This document shows positions 56,301 through 63,039 of a stretch of DNA of 64,000 nt, piece by piece. The position numbers and the translations under genes were made by a program. Where the stretch lies: positions 7,040,001 through 7,104,000 of the forward strand of contig NZ_CP022203.1 of the NCBI RefSeq assembly GCF_002305895.1, given 5' to 3'. Every line of letters begins with the position of its first letter. Positions within the stretch are counted from its first letter, which is position 1. This stretch comes from Corallococcus macrosporus DSM 14697 (GTDB lineage Bacteria; Myxococcota; Myxococcia; Myxococcales; Myxococcaceae). The notes below the pieces were generated by a model. The model was not told the origin of the DNA. It was given only the letters and a program-made list of their open reading frames with translations, and made no database searches.

Positions 56301-56830
56301 CCGCCCCGTTCGCCCAGGCCGCGGCGCTGGGCTCCGCCGCCACGGCGAGCCACCGCACCGCCGTCGTCGTGCCGCCGGCCGCGCCCGCCAACCGCGTCGC
56401 CGTGGAGCGCGAGCCACTCTTCGACGACACGGCCATCGTCGGGGGCACCGCCCTCACCTCCTTCGTGGAGGGCGAGCACCGCGTCATCATCCACACCGTG
56501 GAAGGCCAGGTGAAGCGCGGCACCATCCGCGACGCGGACCTGCTCGACGACGTCATCTCCCTGGAGCAGCAGAGCGGCTTCGCCGCCGAGCAGATTCCGG
56601 GCAAGCGCGTGAAGGCCATCTTCTTCATGCTCGCCGCCGGTGCGCGTCAGCCGCAGGCGGAGGGCCAGAAGATTCGCGTCACCTTCAACGACGGGCGGCA
56701 GGTCGCCGGCTTCTCCCAGGACTTCCAGGGCAGCACGCCGGGCTTCTTCGTCATCCCCGCCGACCAGCGCACCAACACCGCGCGCATCTTCATCTACCGC
56801 TCCAGCGTGCAGGCGGTGGCCGAGGGCTGA
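50372..56830 (+). CDS. Giant low-complexity repeat protein with compact C-terminal domain
   Basis: The 2152-residue protein has no signal peptide or membrane segment. Residues 1-45 form a charged helical start (REFRFLDEKRKL). Residues about 58-116 hold three 21-residue units (QGYYAADGQWYPYP...), then about 12 DPNAQAY-type steps to about 236. Residues about 475-850 repeat AEIALDAADVSD roughly ten times, interrupted by six ETALTAPD units. Residues about 1015-1920 carry about 60 tryptophans, mostly as QPEWATP or QSEWAA steps. The last 125 residues (about 2028-2152: HRVIIHTVEGQVKRGTI, VKAIFFMLA, VRVTFNDGR-like) form a beta-rich domain resembling the DUF6982-type domain of myxobacterial proteins. 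Very acidic and probably disordered. Function unknown. Confidence 0.85.
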   Translation: MSDTRAAMREFRFLDEKRKLGSLSPVEEARWNELRAQLGVDDAPAADAAAWQQQAAPQGYYAADGQWYPYPAGYEQQPQGYYAADGQWYPYPAGYEQQPQGYYAADGQWYPYPAGYDPNQGYAQGYDPNAQAYAQQGYDPNAQAYDPNAYAQQGYDPNAQAYDPNAYAQQGYDPNAQAYAQQGYDPNAQAYAQQGYDPNAQAYDPNAQAYDPNAQVYAQQAHDPNAVHAPGYDSNAQGDAEGWQADPQAYAAEAAQQQPYPVAPAPQPAAEPDNLSLSDDIDIPALSEPAPWMTPAASGQAPAIEATAADEEPAAAVGMDDPSASFADVTADLQQDAQPVAEEAQPETLSVAEDDFSEVGTEASATTAAVEPETSLEASFADLSMEVESAPDAQAPSEALASSEVEVPSSEVELLDGAVESEPVLAHEQSPAPIDDAWASAPLAIEPEQADAADAGDIIDVAAMSQPDGVPEAAEIALDAADVVDASNATSGDTTEAWNTGAAATDTAPAAIEATDFEAVSADEAQPAEIALDAAEVAPAEIALDTADVSDAAVEAAPDAAAGTEPVADPQPAEITLDAADVSDAITAEAYPETAPTAPDASVAAAAEAYPETALTAPDTSDAQTYSETALTGSDASDAYTEQAYAETALTASDIDGAASAEAYPETALTAPDVGGEAVVEAYPETAFDDAAAPIEAVASPTDVSEASAAEASPEAAFAAEAVGETDAGESFAATAHDDAAVSAPETAEYTELALDASEVSDAESQAAEYTELALDAADVSEPEIALDASDVADPASGNPPAEIALDATDVAEATQGDQAAEIALDASDVAEPQSAEIALDASEVSDESSAPDGSVPTLELDSTEVAATASEEPSLDIIDVESAPAHAVDDASNQATDAGSQQPTLEVLDGGTEAEAAPDVAFAQSAAPFASADVPSIEVRPVQVGPDLHANTLEVAGDPPRHSATAPSVEEMFDLSGSPEEAVPLAAANEFLSQGHFAPTDERSVAVSSAGDAGAIELQPEWVSTADQSPAEAAQGEWAATSETAAPSEADARWNSPESEAVELQAEWAEPTADGAQTEWNAAAEATSEPQPEWVTPEDTAAAGEAQAEWTGTSEGTTELQPEWVAAEDATATGEPQAEWTTDTGTLPAATASTDAQAPWTGSAAPVDAQPEWSANAAEATPAEGQAEWATPTGEAAPVEVQADWAEPATEEGQAAWATPEATTADGWSTASTEATPVDGQTEWDAVPQAESAAAQTDGSSTQSGAAPVELQAEWADAAPQEDVVLTAEPEETEAQADGIPTDAQSGWATPEATQPELAATPVEELAPEAVQAEWDTPVEEVSAEEVEADWAAPSGEVTAQAEWATPATESAAPAEWTSPAAGEAPSAWAEAPTEGTQSEWATPETGEAQSTWTAPPTEGTQSEWAASAEGTQAEWATPAAEGTQAEWTAPAEGAASEWATPATAEAHPEWATPASAETQAEWATPEAEAAQPEWTAPATEGAQPEWATPEAEAAQPQWTAPAEGAQTEWASSEGEAAQPEWATSATEGAQPELTASATTEAQPEWAAPAATEAQPEWAASDTEGAQPELTAPATTEAQPEWAASATEGAQTEWAAPATAEAQPEWATPATEEVQAEWAEPTPSAPAASEWASPEAEEVQAEWATPEAETAQSEWAATPAAPAQQEWATPEAETAQSEWAAAPAQPEWATPETETAQSDWAATPADAQPEWAAPTAGAEPEWAATPADAAQPEWASSEAEGAQSEWATTPADAQPEWASPEAEEVQAEWAEPIEEAAPVASEWNTPTSNAAAPEWSAPASDAPSSEWAAPATETPPEVGADGSAFSHDSAAAWSAPTPEASHWNEAPAEEVSLADTAAPIAAEWSDASVDVEPVEEAATWEAEPIQDTTPAGTSPWAATESPFAAQAQDFSEATPIEEEDVSMELEQEVTDIDVEEAPAVPPPAPLAAMPVVTSSPAPFAQAAALGSAATASHRTAVVVPPAAPANRVAVEREPLFDDTAIVGGTALTSFVEGEHRVIIHTVEGQVKRGTIRDADLLDDVISLEQQSGFAAEQIPGKRVKAIFFMLAAGARQPQAEGQKIRVTFNDGRQVAGFSQDFQGSTPGFFVIPADQRTNTARIFIYRSSVQAVAEG
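50543..50719 (+). repeat. Three 21-codon tandem repeats, Tyr/Trp-rich
   Basis: Units start at 50543, 50606 and 50669, each about 63 bp and nearly identical at DNA level, encoding QGYYAADGQWYPYPAGYEQQ. The third unit breaks off after GY. Near-identical DNA suggests recent duplication by slippage or unequal exchange. Confidence 0.9.
50714..51081 (+). repeat. DPNAQAYAQQG tandem repeat array
   Basis: About 12 DPN and one DSN unit, in two alternating forms (DPNAQAYAQQGY and DPNAQAY), cover roughly 120 codons. The DNA is highly repetitive and should be prone to copy-number change. It is Asn/Gln/Tyr-rich, a composition seen in phase-separating or aggregation-prone domains. Confidence 0.9.
51794..52917 (+). 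repeat. AEIALDAADVSD and ETALTAPD repeat region
   Basis: About ten imperfect copies of AEIALDAADVSD (variants LALDASEVSD, IALDATDVAE) and six copies of AYPETALTAPD (nt about 52138-52440). The copies are degenerate at DNA level, so this region is older or under less frequent exchange than the 5' arrays. Confidence 0.85.
53418..55860 (+). repeat. Trp-punctuated acidic repeat region (QPEWATP type)
   Basis: About 60 tryptophans occur at an average spacing near 14-15 codons, mostly within EWAT, EWAA, EWTA or EWAS followed by Pro/Glu-rich linkers. The repeat is imperfect at first (53418-54500) and more uniform from about 54540 on. Tryptophan at this density in an acidic, disordered context is unusual. 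Confidence 0.85.
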
Positions 56831-56882
56831 GCGGGCGCCCCGCGCGAAGGACGGGCGGGGCCACCGTGCCCCGTAAATGAAA

Positions 56883-56914
56883 GAGGGGCCCCCACCACCG
56901 TGGGAGCCCCTCTC
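56883..56914. terminator. Bidirectional terminator between the repeat-protein and YceI genes
   Basis: Arms 56883-56896 and 56901-56914 pair over 14 bp with one mismatch and a 4-nt loop, and short T-rich stretches follow on both strands (CTCATTTC and TTTCATTTAC). It lies 52 bp after the repeat-protein stop and 36 bp after the YceI stop on the other strand. Confidence 0.8.
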
Positions 56915-56950
56915 TCATTTCAGCCCGGCGCGCGCCGGGAGGAACGCTGA

Positions 56951-57574
56951 CTACTTCTTGTCCGCGGCGGCCGGAGCGGCGGCGTCCGCCTGCTTCACCA
57001 GCGACAGGTCCAGATTCACCGTGACTTCCTCACCCACCGCGACGCCGCCCGTCTCCAGCGCCTGGTTGTAGGCCAGGCCGAAGTCCTTGCGGTTCAGCTT
57101 GGTGCTCGCCGTCACGCCCGTGCGGGTGTTGCCCCAGGGGTCCTTGGACTCCTTCGACGGGCCCGTGACGTCCAGGACGACGGGCTTGGTGACGCCGTGC
57201 ATGGTCAGGTCGCCGGTGACCTTCAGCTTGCCCGCGCCGGCCTTCTGGACCTTGGTGGACTTGAAGGTGATCTCCGGGAACTTGGCCGTGTCGAAGAAGT
57301 CAGGGGCCTTGAGGTGCTCGTCGCGCTTCGCGTTGCCCGTGTTGACGGAGGACGCGTCCAGCACGGCCTCGACCTTGGACTTGGTGATGTCCTTGTCGTC
57401 CAGGTTCACCGTGCCGCTCTTCACGTTGAAGGAGCCGGTGACGTTCGACACCATCATGTGACGGACGGAGAAGCCGGCGCTGGAGTGCGAGTCATCCACC
57501 TTCCAGGTGGAGGCCAGCGCGATGGACGGGAGGGCGAAAAACAGGGCAACGGCGCTCTTCATGGACGTCTTCAT
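56951..57574 (-). CDS. YceI family periplasmic protein
   Basis: The 207-residue protein has a signal peptide (about residues 1-21) and the YceI lipocalin-like barrel: WKVDDSHSSAGFSVRHMM, GSFNVKSGTVNLD, HLKAPDFFDTAKFPEITFKS, LTMHGVTKPVVLD and FGLAYNQALETGG. YceI proteins bind isoprenoid or amide lipids in the periplasm. An Ala-rich tail ends the protein. AAGGAG lies about ten bases before the ATG. The DODA-type dioxygenase gene is 31 bp upstream on the same strand, so they likely form an operon. Confidence 0.92.
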   Translation of the reverse strand: MKTSMKSAVALFFALPSIALASTWKVDDSHSSAGFSVRHMMVSNVTGSFNVKSGTVNLDDKDITKSKVEAVLDASSVNTGNAKRDEHLKAPDFFDTAKFPEITFKSTKVQKAGAGKLKVTGDLTMHGVTKPVVLDVTGPSKESKDPWGNTRTGVTASTKLNRKDFGLAYNQALETGGVAVGEEVTVNLDLSLVKQADAAAPAAADKK

Positions 57575-57605
57575 GGGGAGTGTGCTCCTTCGAGATACAG
57601 CGAAG

Positions 57606-58481
57606 TCAGGCGCACAGCGCGAAGCTGCGCATGGACAAGGTTCCGTGATGGAAGCCCTCGAATACGGGAGTGAGGCGGTCCTCGGGGAGGGCGGCTCCGA
57701 GGACGAAATAGAGCGGCATCAGATGTTCGGCCCTTGGATGCGCGAGCCGCGCGTTCGGTGCATCCAACCATGCTTGAGCGCCGGTGAAGTCTCGCGCCGC
57801 CAGCTTCTGCGCAATCCACGCATCGAAGGCCGCGGCCCATGGCTCGACGGACGCCGCCTTCTCGTGGAAATTCAGCCGGCGCAAGTTGTGGACGATGCCG
57901 CCGCTGCCCATCAGCAGCACGCCCTGCGCGCGCAGGGGCCGCAGCAGCTCGCCCATCCGCGCGATGTCCGCGGGATTCGCGCCCAGCGGCATGGACACCT
58001 GCACCACGGGGAGCTTCGCCTGCGGGAAGGCATGCAGCAGCGGCACCCACGCGCCGTGGTCCAAGCCCCGCTCCGCGTCGGCCACCGCCGGCAGGCCGCC
58101 CGCCTTCAGCCGGGCCACCACGTCCTCGGCCAGGGACGGCGCACCGGGCGCGCCGTAGCGCAGGCGGTAGAGCGGCTCGGGAAAGCCGTAGAAGTCATGG
58201 ATGAGGGGCGGCTGCGCGCTGGCCGTGACGCGGACCTCCCCGGGCGTCTCCCAGTGGGCGGACACCACCACCAGGGCCCGCGCCGGTGCTCCGTCACCGA
58301 AGCGCCTGAGCGCCTGCGGATACGCATCCGAGTCCAGCGCCACCATGGGCGAGCCATGGGAGATGAACACCGCGGGGGACGCGGCCTGACCGCCGCCGGG
58401 GCCACCCGCCCCCAGCACGCCCACCACCCCGGCCGCCGCCGCGCCCTGAAGCACCACGCGTCTGTCCAGTTCGTCGCCCAT
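57606..58481 (-). CDS. Class III extradiol ring-cleavage dioxygenase (DODA/YgiD type)
   Basis: The 291-residue protein has a twin-arginine-like leader (RRVVLQGAAAAGVVGVLGAG), then a catalytic domain with metal ligands in ISHGSPM, VSAHWET, HDFYGFP and LDHGAWVPLL, and GGIVHNLRRLNF. This is the pattern of the aromatic-ring-opening dioxygenase LigB/DODA superfamily, which uses a single metal to cleave catechol-like substrates. The substrate is unknown. Export by Tat would place it in the periplasm, unusual for this mostly cytoplasmic group. It is upstream of the YceI gene. Confidence 0.85.
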   Translation of the reverse strand: MGDELDRRVVLQGAAAAGVVGVLGAGGPGGGQAASPAVFISHGSPMVALDSDAYPQALRRFGDGAPARALVVVSAHWETPGEVRVTASAQPPLIHDFYGFPEPLYRLRYGAPGAPSLAEDVVARLKAGGLPAVADAERGLDHGAWVPLLHAFPQAKLPVVQVSMPLGANPADIARMGELLRPLRAQGVLLMGSGGIVHNLRRLNFHEKAASVEPWAAAFDAWIAQKLAARDFTGAQAWLDAPNARLAHPRAEHLMPLYFVLGAALPEDRLTPVFEGFHHGTLSMRSFALCA

Positions 58482-58518
58482 GACGGCCGCCTTCTAATGC
58501 AACCGGAAGACCAGGACA

Positions 58519-58585
58519 CTCAAAACTCCAACCTATTGGATTTGCTCCACTCCTCAAACCACGCGTGCAACGGGGCTCTCAAAAC
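58519..58585. promoter_or_regulatory. CTCAAAAC-type direct repeats in a divergent promoter region
   Basis: CTCAAAAC occurs at 58519-58526 and 58578-58585, with a related CTCAAACC at 58553-58560, in the 142-bp gap between the DODA gene and the enhancer-binding-protein gene. AAGGAG is 10 bp before the GTG of the latter. The repeats may be regulator sites; no clear -24/-12 promoter (TGGC...TGC) was seen. Confidence 0.3.
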
Positions 58586-58623
58586 GATAGAGACTCAGCT
58601 CATTTTGGAAGGAGCCGTACAGC

Positions 58624-60261
58624 GTGGCTGGCCGTTTCGAGCTGGACTTGAGTGAGCTGCTGTCCTTCGAGCCGGGAGGCGGGCTCATCCACTTCGGGGG
58701 CCAGCGGGTGCTGCTGATGGACCCGGTGGCCATGGGGATGCTCCGCAAGGAGCTCGTCGGGCTGATGGGGATGACGGCGGCGCGCGGCACCTTCACGCGC
58801 CTGGGCTATGCGCATGGCTGGCGTACGGCCGAGGCGATGAAGGGCGCGGTGCCCTGGAAGGATGAGTCGCTGTGGCGCCGGGCCGGCGGGCGGCTGCACA
58901 CCCTCCAGGGGCAGGTCCGGGTGGAGCCCGTCCAGCGCCGCGCGGACGAAGGCCCGGAGCCCTTCGCCGAGGCGCAGTGGCGTGACTCCTATGAGGCCGA
59001 GCAGCACCTGCTGCACCTGGGCCAGGCGGACCAGCCGGTGTGCTGGAGCCTCACCGGCTTCGCGTCCGGCTACATGAGCTACGTCAACGGCAAGCCCATC
59101 TACGGCACGGAGCTGCGCTGCGTGGGCAAGGGCGACGCGACGTGCCACTACGTGGGCCGGCCCGCCGAGGAGTGGAGCACCGAGTGCACGGAGGTGCTGC
59201 GCCTCTACGAAACCCAGTGCATGGAGGGGATGCTGGCGCAGGTGACGGAGGCGCTGCGGCAGGCGGAGCGCAAGCTGCGCGCGAAGCGGCAGTCGCTGGC
59301 GCGCGCGGGCGTGACGGAGGACCCGGCGGGCATGGTGGCGCGCTCGGAGGCCATGCAGCGGGTCATCAACCTGGCCCGGCGGGCGGCGAAGGTGGACTCC
59401 ACGGTGCTCGTCACCGGAGAGAGCGGCGTGGGCAAGGAGCGCATCGCCCGCCTCATCCATGATGAGTCCGGCCGCGCGCACCAGGCCTTCGTCGCCGTCA
59501 ACTGCGCCGCCGTCACGGAGAGCCTGCTGGAGAGCGAGCTGTTCGGCCACGCGCGCGGCGCCTTCACCGGCGCCACCAGCGACAGGGCGGGCCTCTTCGA
59601 GGCGGCCCACGGCGGCACCCTCTTCCTGGACGAGGTGGGCGAGGTGCCCCCGTCCATGCAGGCCAAGCTGCTGCGCGTGCTGCAGGAGCGGGAGGTGCGC
59701 CGCGTGGGGGAGAACGCCAGCCGCAAGGTGGACGTGCGGCTGGTGGCCGCCACCAACCGGGAGCTCGCGGAGGAGGTGCGGCAGGGCCGCTTCCGCCAGG
59801 ACCTCTACTACCGGCTGCGCGTCATCGAGCTGAAGATTCCGCCGCTGCGTGAGCGCCGCGACGACGTGCTGCCCCTGGCGCGGCTGCTGCTCGCCGAGGC
59901 CGCGGAGCGGCTGGGCCGCCGGGTGTCGGGCCTGTCCCCGGACGCGGCGGACCAGCTCTTGCGCTACGCGTGGCCGGGCAACGTGCGCGAGCTGGGCAAC
60001 GCCGTGGAGCGCGCGGTGGCGCTGTGCGAGGGCACGCGCGTGGAGCGGGAAGACCTGCCCGAGGAGGTCCGCGCCGCGCCCCCCAACCTGGGGCCCACCG
60101 GCGGCCCGCAGCGGCTGGAGGACATGGAGAAGCACTACATCCTGGCGGTGCTGGCCCAGAATGGCGGCAACCGCGCGCGCACCGCCGAGCAGTTGGACAT
60201 CGGCGTGGCGACGCTCTACCGCAAGCTCAAGCAGTACGGCCACCCGGAGGCGGCCCACTGA
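58624..60261 (+). CDS. Sigma-54-dependent enhancer-binding protein with XylR_N and V4R sensory domains
   Basis: The 545-residue regulator starts with an XylR_N-type domain (about 1-110) and a V4R domain (about 125-190: FASGYMSYVNGKPIYGTELRC, KGDATCHY), a short coiled linker, an AAA+ domain with Walker A GESGVGKE near residue 265, intact GAFTGA near residues 311-316 (the sigma-54 contact loop) and LFLDEVGE (Walker B), and a Fis-type HTH at the C-terminus (AEQLDIGVATLYRKL). The V4R domain suggests it senses a small aromatic or hydrophobic ligand and activates sigma-54 promoters. The start is GTG. There is no receiver domain. Confidence 0.93.
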   Translation: MAGRFELDLSELLSFEPGGGLIHFGGQRVLLMDPVAMGMLRKELVGLMGMTAARGTFTRLGYAHGWRTAEAMKGAVPWKDESLWRRAGGRLHTLQGQVRVEPVQRRADEGPEPFAEAQWRDSYEAEQHLLHLGQADQPVCWSLTGFASGYMSYVNGKPIYGTELRCVGKGDATCHYVGRPAEEWSTECTEVLRLYETQCMEGMLAQVTEALRQAERKLRAKRQSLARAGVTEDPAGMVARSEAMQRVINLARRAAKVDSTVLVTGESGVGKERIARLIHDESGRAHQAFVAVNCAAVTESLLESELFGHARGAFTGATSDRAGLFEAAHGGTLFLDEVGEVPPSMQAKLLRVLQEREVRRVGENASRKVDVRLVAATNRELAEEVRQGRFRQDLYYRLRVIELKIPPLRERRDDVLPLARLLLAEAAERLGRRVSGLSPDAADQLLRYAWPGNVRELGNAVERAVALCEGTRVEREDLPEEVRAAPPNLGPTGGPQRLEDMEKHYILAVLAQNGGNRARTAEQLDIGVATLYRKLKQYGHPEAAH

Positions 60262-60282
60262 GCCGCCGCGAAGGGGCCAGCG

Positions 60283-61011
60283 TCAGTTGAGGTACTGGTC
60301 CCGGTCCGGCCGGTCCTGCCGCACCACCTGCAGGTGCTTGGAGCGGCCCTTCAACTGACGCTGCAACCGCCAGTGCTGGAAGTGCAGCAACAGCCGGCGC
60401 GGGCTCGCGCCGCGCACGTAGGCGAACGCCAGGCACAGGCCGAGCAGGTCGGGCACCTGGGACTGCCAGCCCGCGGTGATGGCGGAGAGGACGACGAAGC
60501 CCGCGCCAATGCCCGCCAGCGCGTTGCCCGACAGCGGCAGGCCCCAGAAGTTCGTCTGCCCGCGGCCAATGGTGAGCCCGTAGGACACCCACAGCACGGA
60601 CGTCATCACGTTGCCGCCCGCGTACGCCGACACCGTCGCCCCCGGCACCAGCATGGCCAGCAGCGAGGTGATGAGGCCCGCGCTCACCGCGATGCCCAGC
60701 GCCACCATCAACAGCCGCCTGCCGCCCCAGACGGACTCCAGGTAGCCGCCAATGGACCAGGTGATGATGGCCCCGAAGATGATGCCAATGGGGCTGGACT
60801 CAATGAAGGCGTACGTCAGCGGCTGCCAGAGGTAGAGCCTCCCGAACACCAGGTCCGGGAACAGCAGCAGCAGTCCGCCTGACGCTCCCTTCGTCAGGTG
60901 GAACATCACGGAGCCAGCCACCAGCGCCACCGCCAGCTTGGACGCCGTGGTCTCCAGGCCGGGCAGGCCCATGCCGCCGCCCCCGCCGCCGAAGCTCCGC
61001 ATCGGTCGCAT
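60283..61011 (-). CDS. Rhomboid-like membrane protein lacking the catalytic serine
   Basis: The 242-residue protein has a Gly-rich start and six membrane helices. The layout recalls rhomboid/derlin/TMEM115 proteins: WQPLTYAFIESSPIGIIFG, and AYAGGNVMTSVLWVSYG where a rhomboid protease would have GASGA with the active Ser. The catalytic Ser and His are missing, so it is probably a pseudoprotease involved in membrane-protein handling. A cytoplasmic basic tail (HWRLQRQLKGRSKHL) follows. AGGAAGG lies nine bases before the ATG. Confidence 0.75.
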   Translation of the reverse strand: MRPMRSFGGGGGGMGLPGLETTASKLAVALVAGSVMFHLTKGASGGLLLLFPDLVFGRLYLWQPLTYAFIESSPIGIIFGAIITWSIGGYLESVWGGRRLLMVALGIAVSAGLITSLLAMLVPGATVSAYAGGNVMTSVLWVSYGLTIGRGQTNFWGLPLSGNALAGIGAGFVVLSAITAGWQSQVPDLLGLCLAFAYVRGASPRRLLLHFQHWRLQRQLKGRSKHLQVVRQDRPDRDQYLN

Positions 61012-61090
61012 TCAGTACACCTTCCTCTCGTTGCTCCAGAGCCGTCCAAAGGTGGTGGAACACCGCTCGCTTCGCAACCCCAAATGACGA

Positions 61091-61125
61091 AGGGCGCCCA
61101 CCCCCGACACCAGGGAGAGCGCCCT
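61091..61125 (-). terminator. Possible hairpin terminator upstream of the rhomboid-like gene
   Basis: AGGGCGC at 61091-61097 and GCGCCCT at 61119-61125 pair over 7 bp with an internal CCC/GGG extension, between the small 65-codon gene and the rhomboid-like gene on the minus strand. No clear T-run follows; low confidence. Confidence 0.35.
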
Positions 61126-61161
61126 CGAACACCCACACTTCTCCAGCCGGCTCGCGGCCGC

Positions 61162-61359
61162 TCAGGCCTTCGGCTTGTAGAAGAGCGTGATGGTCAGGCA
61201 GTGGAACTCCTTGTCGGAGGACTGCGTCACCACCCTGTCGACCACCTCGAGGTTGGAGTTCTCCTTGAGCCACTTGGTGATGTTCTCACCCATGTTCTCG
61301 CGGTCACGCGCGAGCGTGGTGGAGAACACCTTGACGCCCGTGAAGCTGATAACGCCCAT
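61162..61359 (-). CDS. Small hypothetical protein (65 residues)
   Basis: The small protein is soluble, with a beta-alpha-beta-like pattern: GVISFTGVKVFSTTLARD, a helix ENMGENITKWLKENS, and final strands DRVVTQSSDKEFHCLTITLFY. It reads like a small domain or a hypothetical myxobacterial protein. Codon use fits and GAGG lies about seven bases before the ATG. I do not recognise the family. Confidence 0.65.
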   Translation of the reverse strand: MGVISFTGVKVFSTTLARDRENMGENITKWLKENSNLEVVDRVVTQSSDKEFHCLTITLFYKPKA

Positions 61360-61459
61360 TCCGACCCTCGTCTAAACCAGAGATTCTGGACGTTTACCCC
61401 GAGACGATTCCGCCATCAAGAATCGGGCCCGACTATCCCGCCCTCGCGCGTCCTGAAGC

Positions 61460-61510
61460 GCCCACCCGTGGGGTGGGCCCGCCGGGCCTCGCACGGAGCG
61501 CGGCGGGCCC
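61460..61510 (-). terminator. Two overlapping GC-rich hairpins downstream of the thiolase unit
   Basis: GCCCACCC (61460-61467) with GGGTGGGC (61471-61478) makes an 8-bp stem. GGGCCCGCC (61475-61483) with GGCGGGCCC (61502-61510) makes a 9-bp stem that cannot form at the same time. They lie just after the last gene of the minus-strand unit at 61522. No T-run is present, so this may be a processing or protective structure rather than an intrinsic terminator. Confidence 0.4.
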
Positions 61511-61521
61511 GGGGGGGAGGC

Positions 61522-61737
61522 TCACCGGCCGCTGGCGGCCTTGCGCGACAGGCAGGTGACCTCGTCCTTGCAGGCCGGGCCAATGCCCTCGGGGTGGGCC
61601 GTGAGGGGCGTCTTGTCGCTCTCCTCCACACCACACACCACGCACTTGCGCTTGCGGTTGCGACGCTCGGCGCGGCGCTGCTCCGCGATGGCCTTGGCCC
61701 GCTCACGCGCCGTCTTCGCGTCCACCTCGTTGCTCAT
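61522..61737 (-). CDS. Small Cys-rich basic protein (71 residues)
   Basis: The protein has a long basic helix (TARERAKAIAEQRRAERRNR) and a Cys-rich end, KCVVCGVEES and ACKDEVTC, with C-x2-C plus C-x6-C that could bind zinc. AGGA lies six bases before the ATG at 61737. An in-frame ATG at 61767 overlaps the thiolase stop by one base (TGATG) and would add ten residues, so either start is possible. It is almost certainly cotranscribed with the thiolase gene. Function is unknown. Confidence 0.7.
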   Translation of the reverse strand: MSNEVDAKTARERAKAIAEQRRAERRNRKRKCVVCGVEESDKTPLTAHPEGIGPACKDEVTCLSRKAASGR

Positions 61738-61766
61738 CTCGCGTCCTGGTTGGAGGTCCTGTGCCA

Positions 61767-62963
61767 TCAGAGCGCCTCGACGAGCACCGCGATGCCCTGG
61801 CCGCCACCGATGCAGGCGGACCCGATACCATAGCGGGCGCCGCGCCGCTTCAGCTCGTACACCAGCGTGGTGGTGATGCGCGCGCCGGACGCGCCCAGCG
61901 GGTGCCCCACGGCGATGGCGCCGCCGTTGACGTTGGTGCGCTCGCGCGGCAGGCCCAGCTCCTTCTCCACCGCCAGGTACTGCGGCGCGAAGGCCTCGTT
62001 GACCTCGAAGAGGTCGATGTCCGACAACTGACACTGGGCGCGCGCCAGGAGCTGGCGGATGGCCGGCGCGGGGCCGATGCCCATGACCTTGGGGTCGCAC
62101 CCGGAGATGCCCCAGTTGACGAGCCGGGCGATGGGCTTGAGGCCGTGCTGCTTCACGTAGCTGCCGGTGGCCATCACCATGGAGCCGGCGCCGTCGCAGA
62201 TGCCGCTGGCGGCGCCCGCGTGCACCACGCCGTCCTTCTTGAAGACCTTGGGCAGCTTGCGCAGGCCCTCCACCGTCGTCTCCGGGCGGTTGTGCTCGTC
62301 CCGGGACACCACCGTCTCCCCCTTCTTCGTCTTCAGCGTCACGGGGGCGATTTCATCCTGGAAGCGGCCCGCCTCCTGCGCGGCGGCGAAGCGCTGCTGG
62401 GTGAGGACGGCGTACGCGTCCACCTGCTCCTGCGTGAGCGAGTAGTCCACCGCGAGCTGCTCGGCGGTGAGCGCCATGGCTTGGCCGGTGTAGCTGTCGG
62501 TGAGGGCCGTCCACAGCATGTCCTCCAGGCTGCCCTTGCCCAGCGGCAGGCCCCAGCGGGCGCCGCGGATGACGTGGGGCGCCTGGCTCATGGACTCGGT
62601 GCCGCCGGCCAGCACGACGGAGGCCTGCTCGGTGAGCATCAGCTCCGCCGCCGTGACGAAGGCCTGGAAGCCGGACCCGCACAGCCGGTTCACCCCCAGG
62701 GCGGGCACCGGGACGGGCACGCCGGTGCGCAGGCCCACGTGGCGCGGCAGGTAGATGGCGTCCGCGCTGGTCTGCACCACGTTGCCGTAGACGACGTGCT
62801 GGACGTCCTCCGGCGACACCTTCGCCTGGGCCAGCGCGGCCTTCGCCGACTCCACGGCGAGGTCGGTGGCGCTGAGGTCCTTCAGGCTTCCCCCATAGGT
62901 ACCGAACGGGGTGCGCTTGCCGGACAGGAAGTAGATTTCCTCGTTCTTGGACACGCTCTTCAT
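61767..62963 (-). CDS. Acetyl-CoA acyltransferase (thiolase)
   Basis: The 398-residue enzyme has the active-site Cys95 in [10 protein letters not shown], His354 in [10 protein letters not shown] and Cys384 in [10 protein letters not shown], the catalytic triad of thiolases. It would cleave 3-ketoacyl-CoA in beta-oxidation or condense acetyl-CoA. The conserved [17 protein letters not shown] and [12 protein letters not shown] point to the biosynthetic/degradative acetyl-CoA acetyltransferase group. The gene after it overlaps or abuts it, and a membrane-protein gene lies 76 bp upstream. The dienoyl-CoA reductase and isomerase genes of the same pathway are 40-50 kb away. Confidence 0.93.
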   Translation of the reverse strand: MKSVSKNEEIYFLSGKRTPFGTYGGSLKDLSATDLAVESAKAALAQAKVSPEDVQHVVYGNVVQTSADAIYLPRHVGLRTGVPVPVPALGVNRLCGSGFQAFVTAAELMLTEQASVVLAGGTESMSQAPHVIRGARWGLPLGKGSLEDMLWTALTDSYTGQAMALTAEQLAVDYSLTQEQVDAYAVLTQQRFAAAQEAGRFQDEIAPVTLKTKKGETVVSRDEHNRPETTVEGLRKLPKVFKKDGVVHAGAASGICDGAGSMVMATGSYVKQHGLKPIARLVNWGISGCDPKVMGIGPAPAIRQLLARAQCQLSDIDLFEVNEAFAPQYLAVEKELGLPRERTNVNGGAIAVGHPLGASGARITTTLVYELKRRGARYGIGSACIGGGQGIAVLVEAL

Positions 62964-63039
62964 GGTGGTCGTCTACCTACTCTCATGGGGCGCGCGGTGC
63001 ACGCGCGCCGTGACGTCGTGACGTGTGGGACGGACGGCC

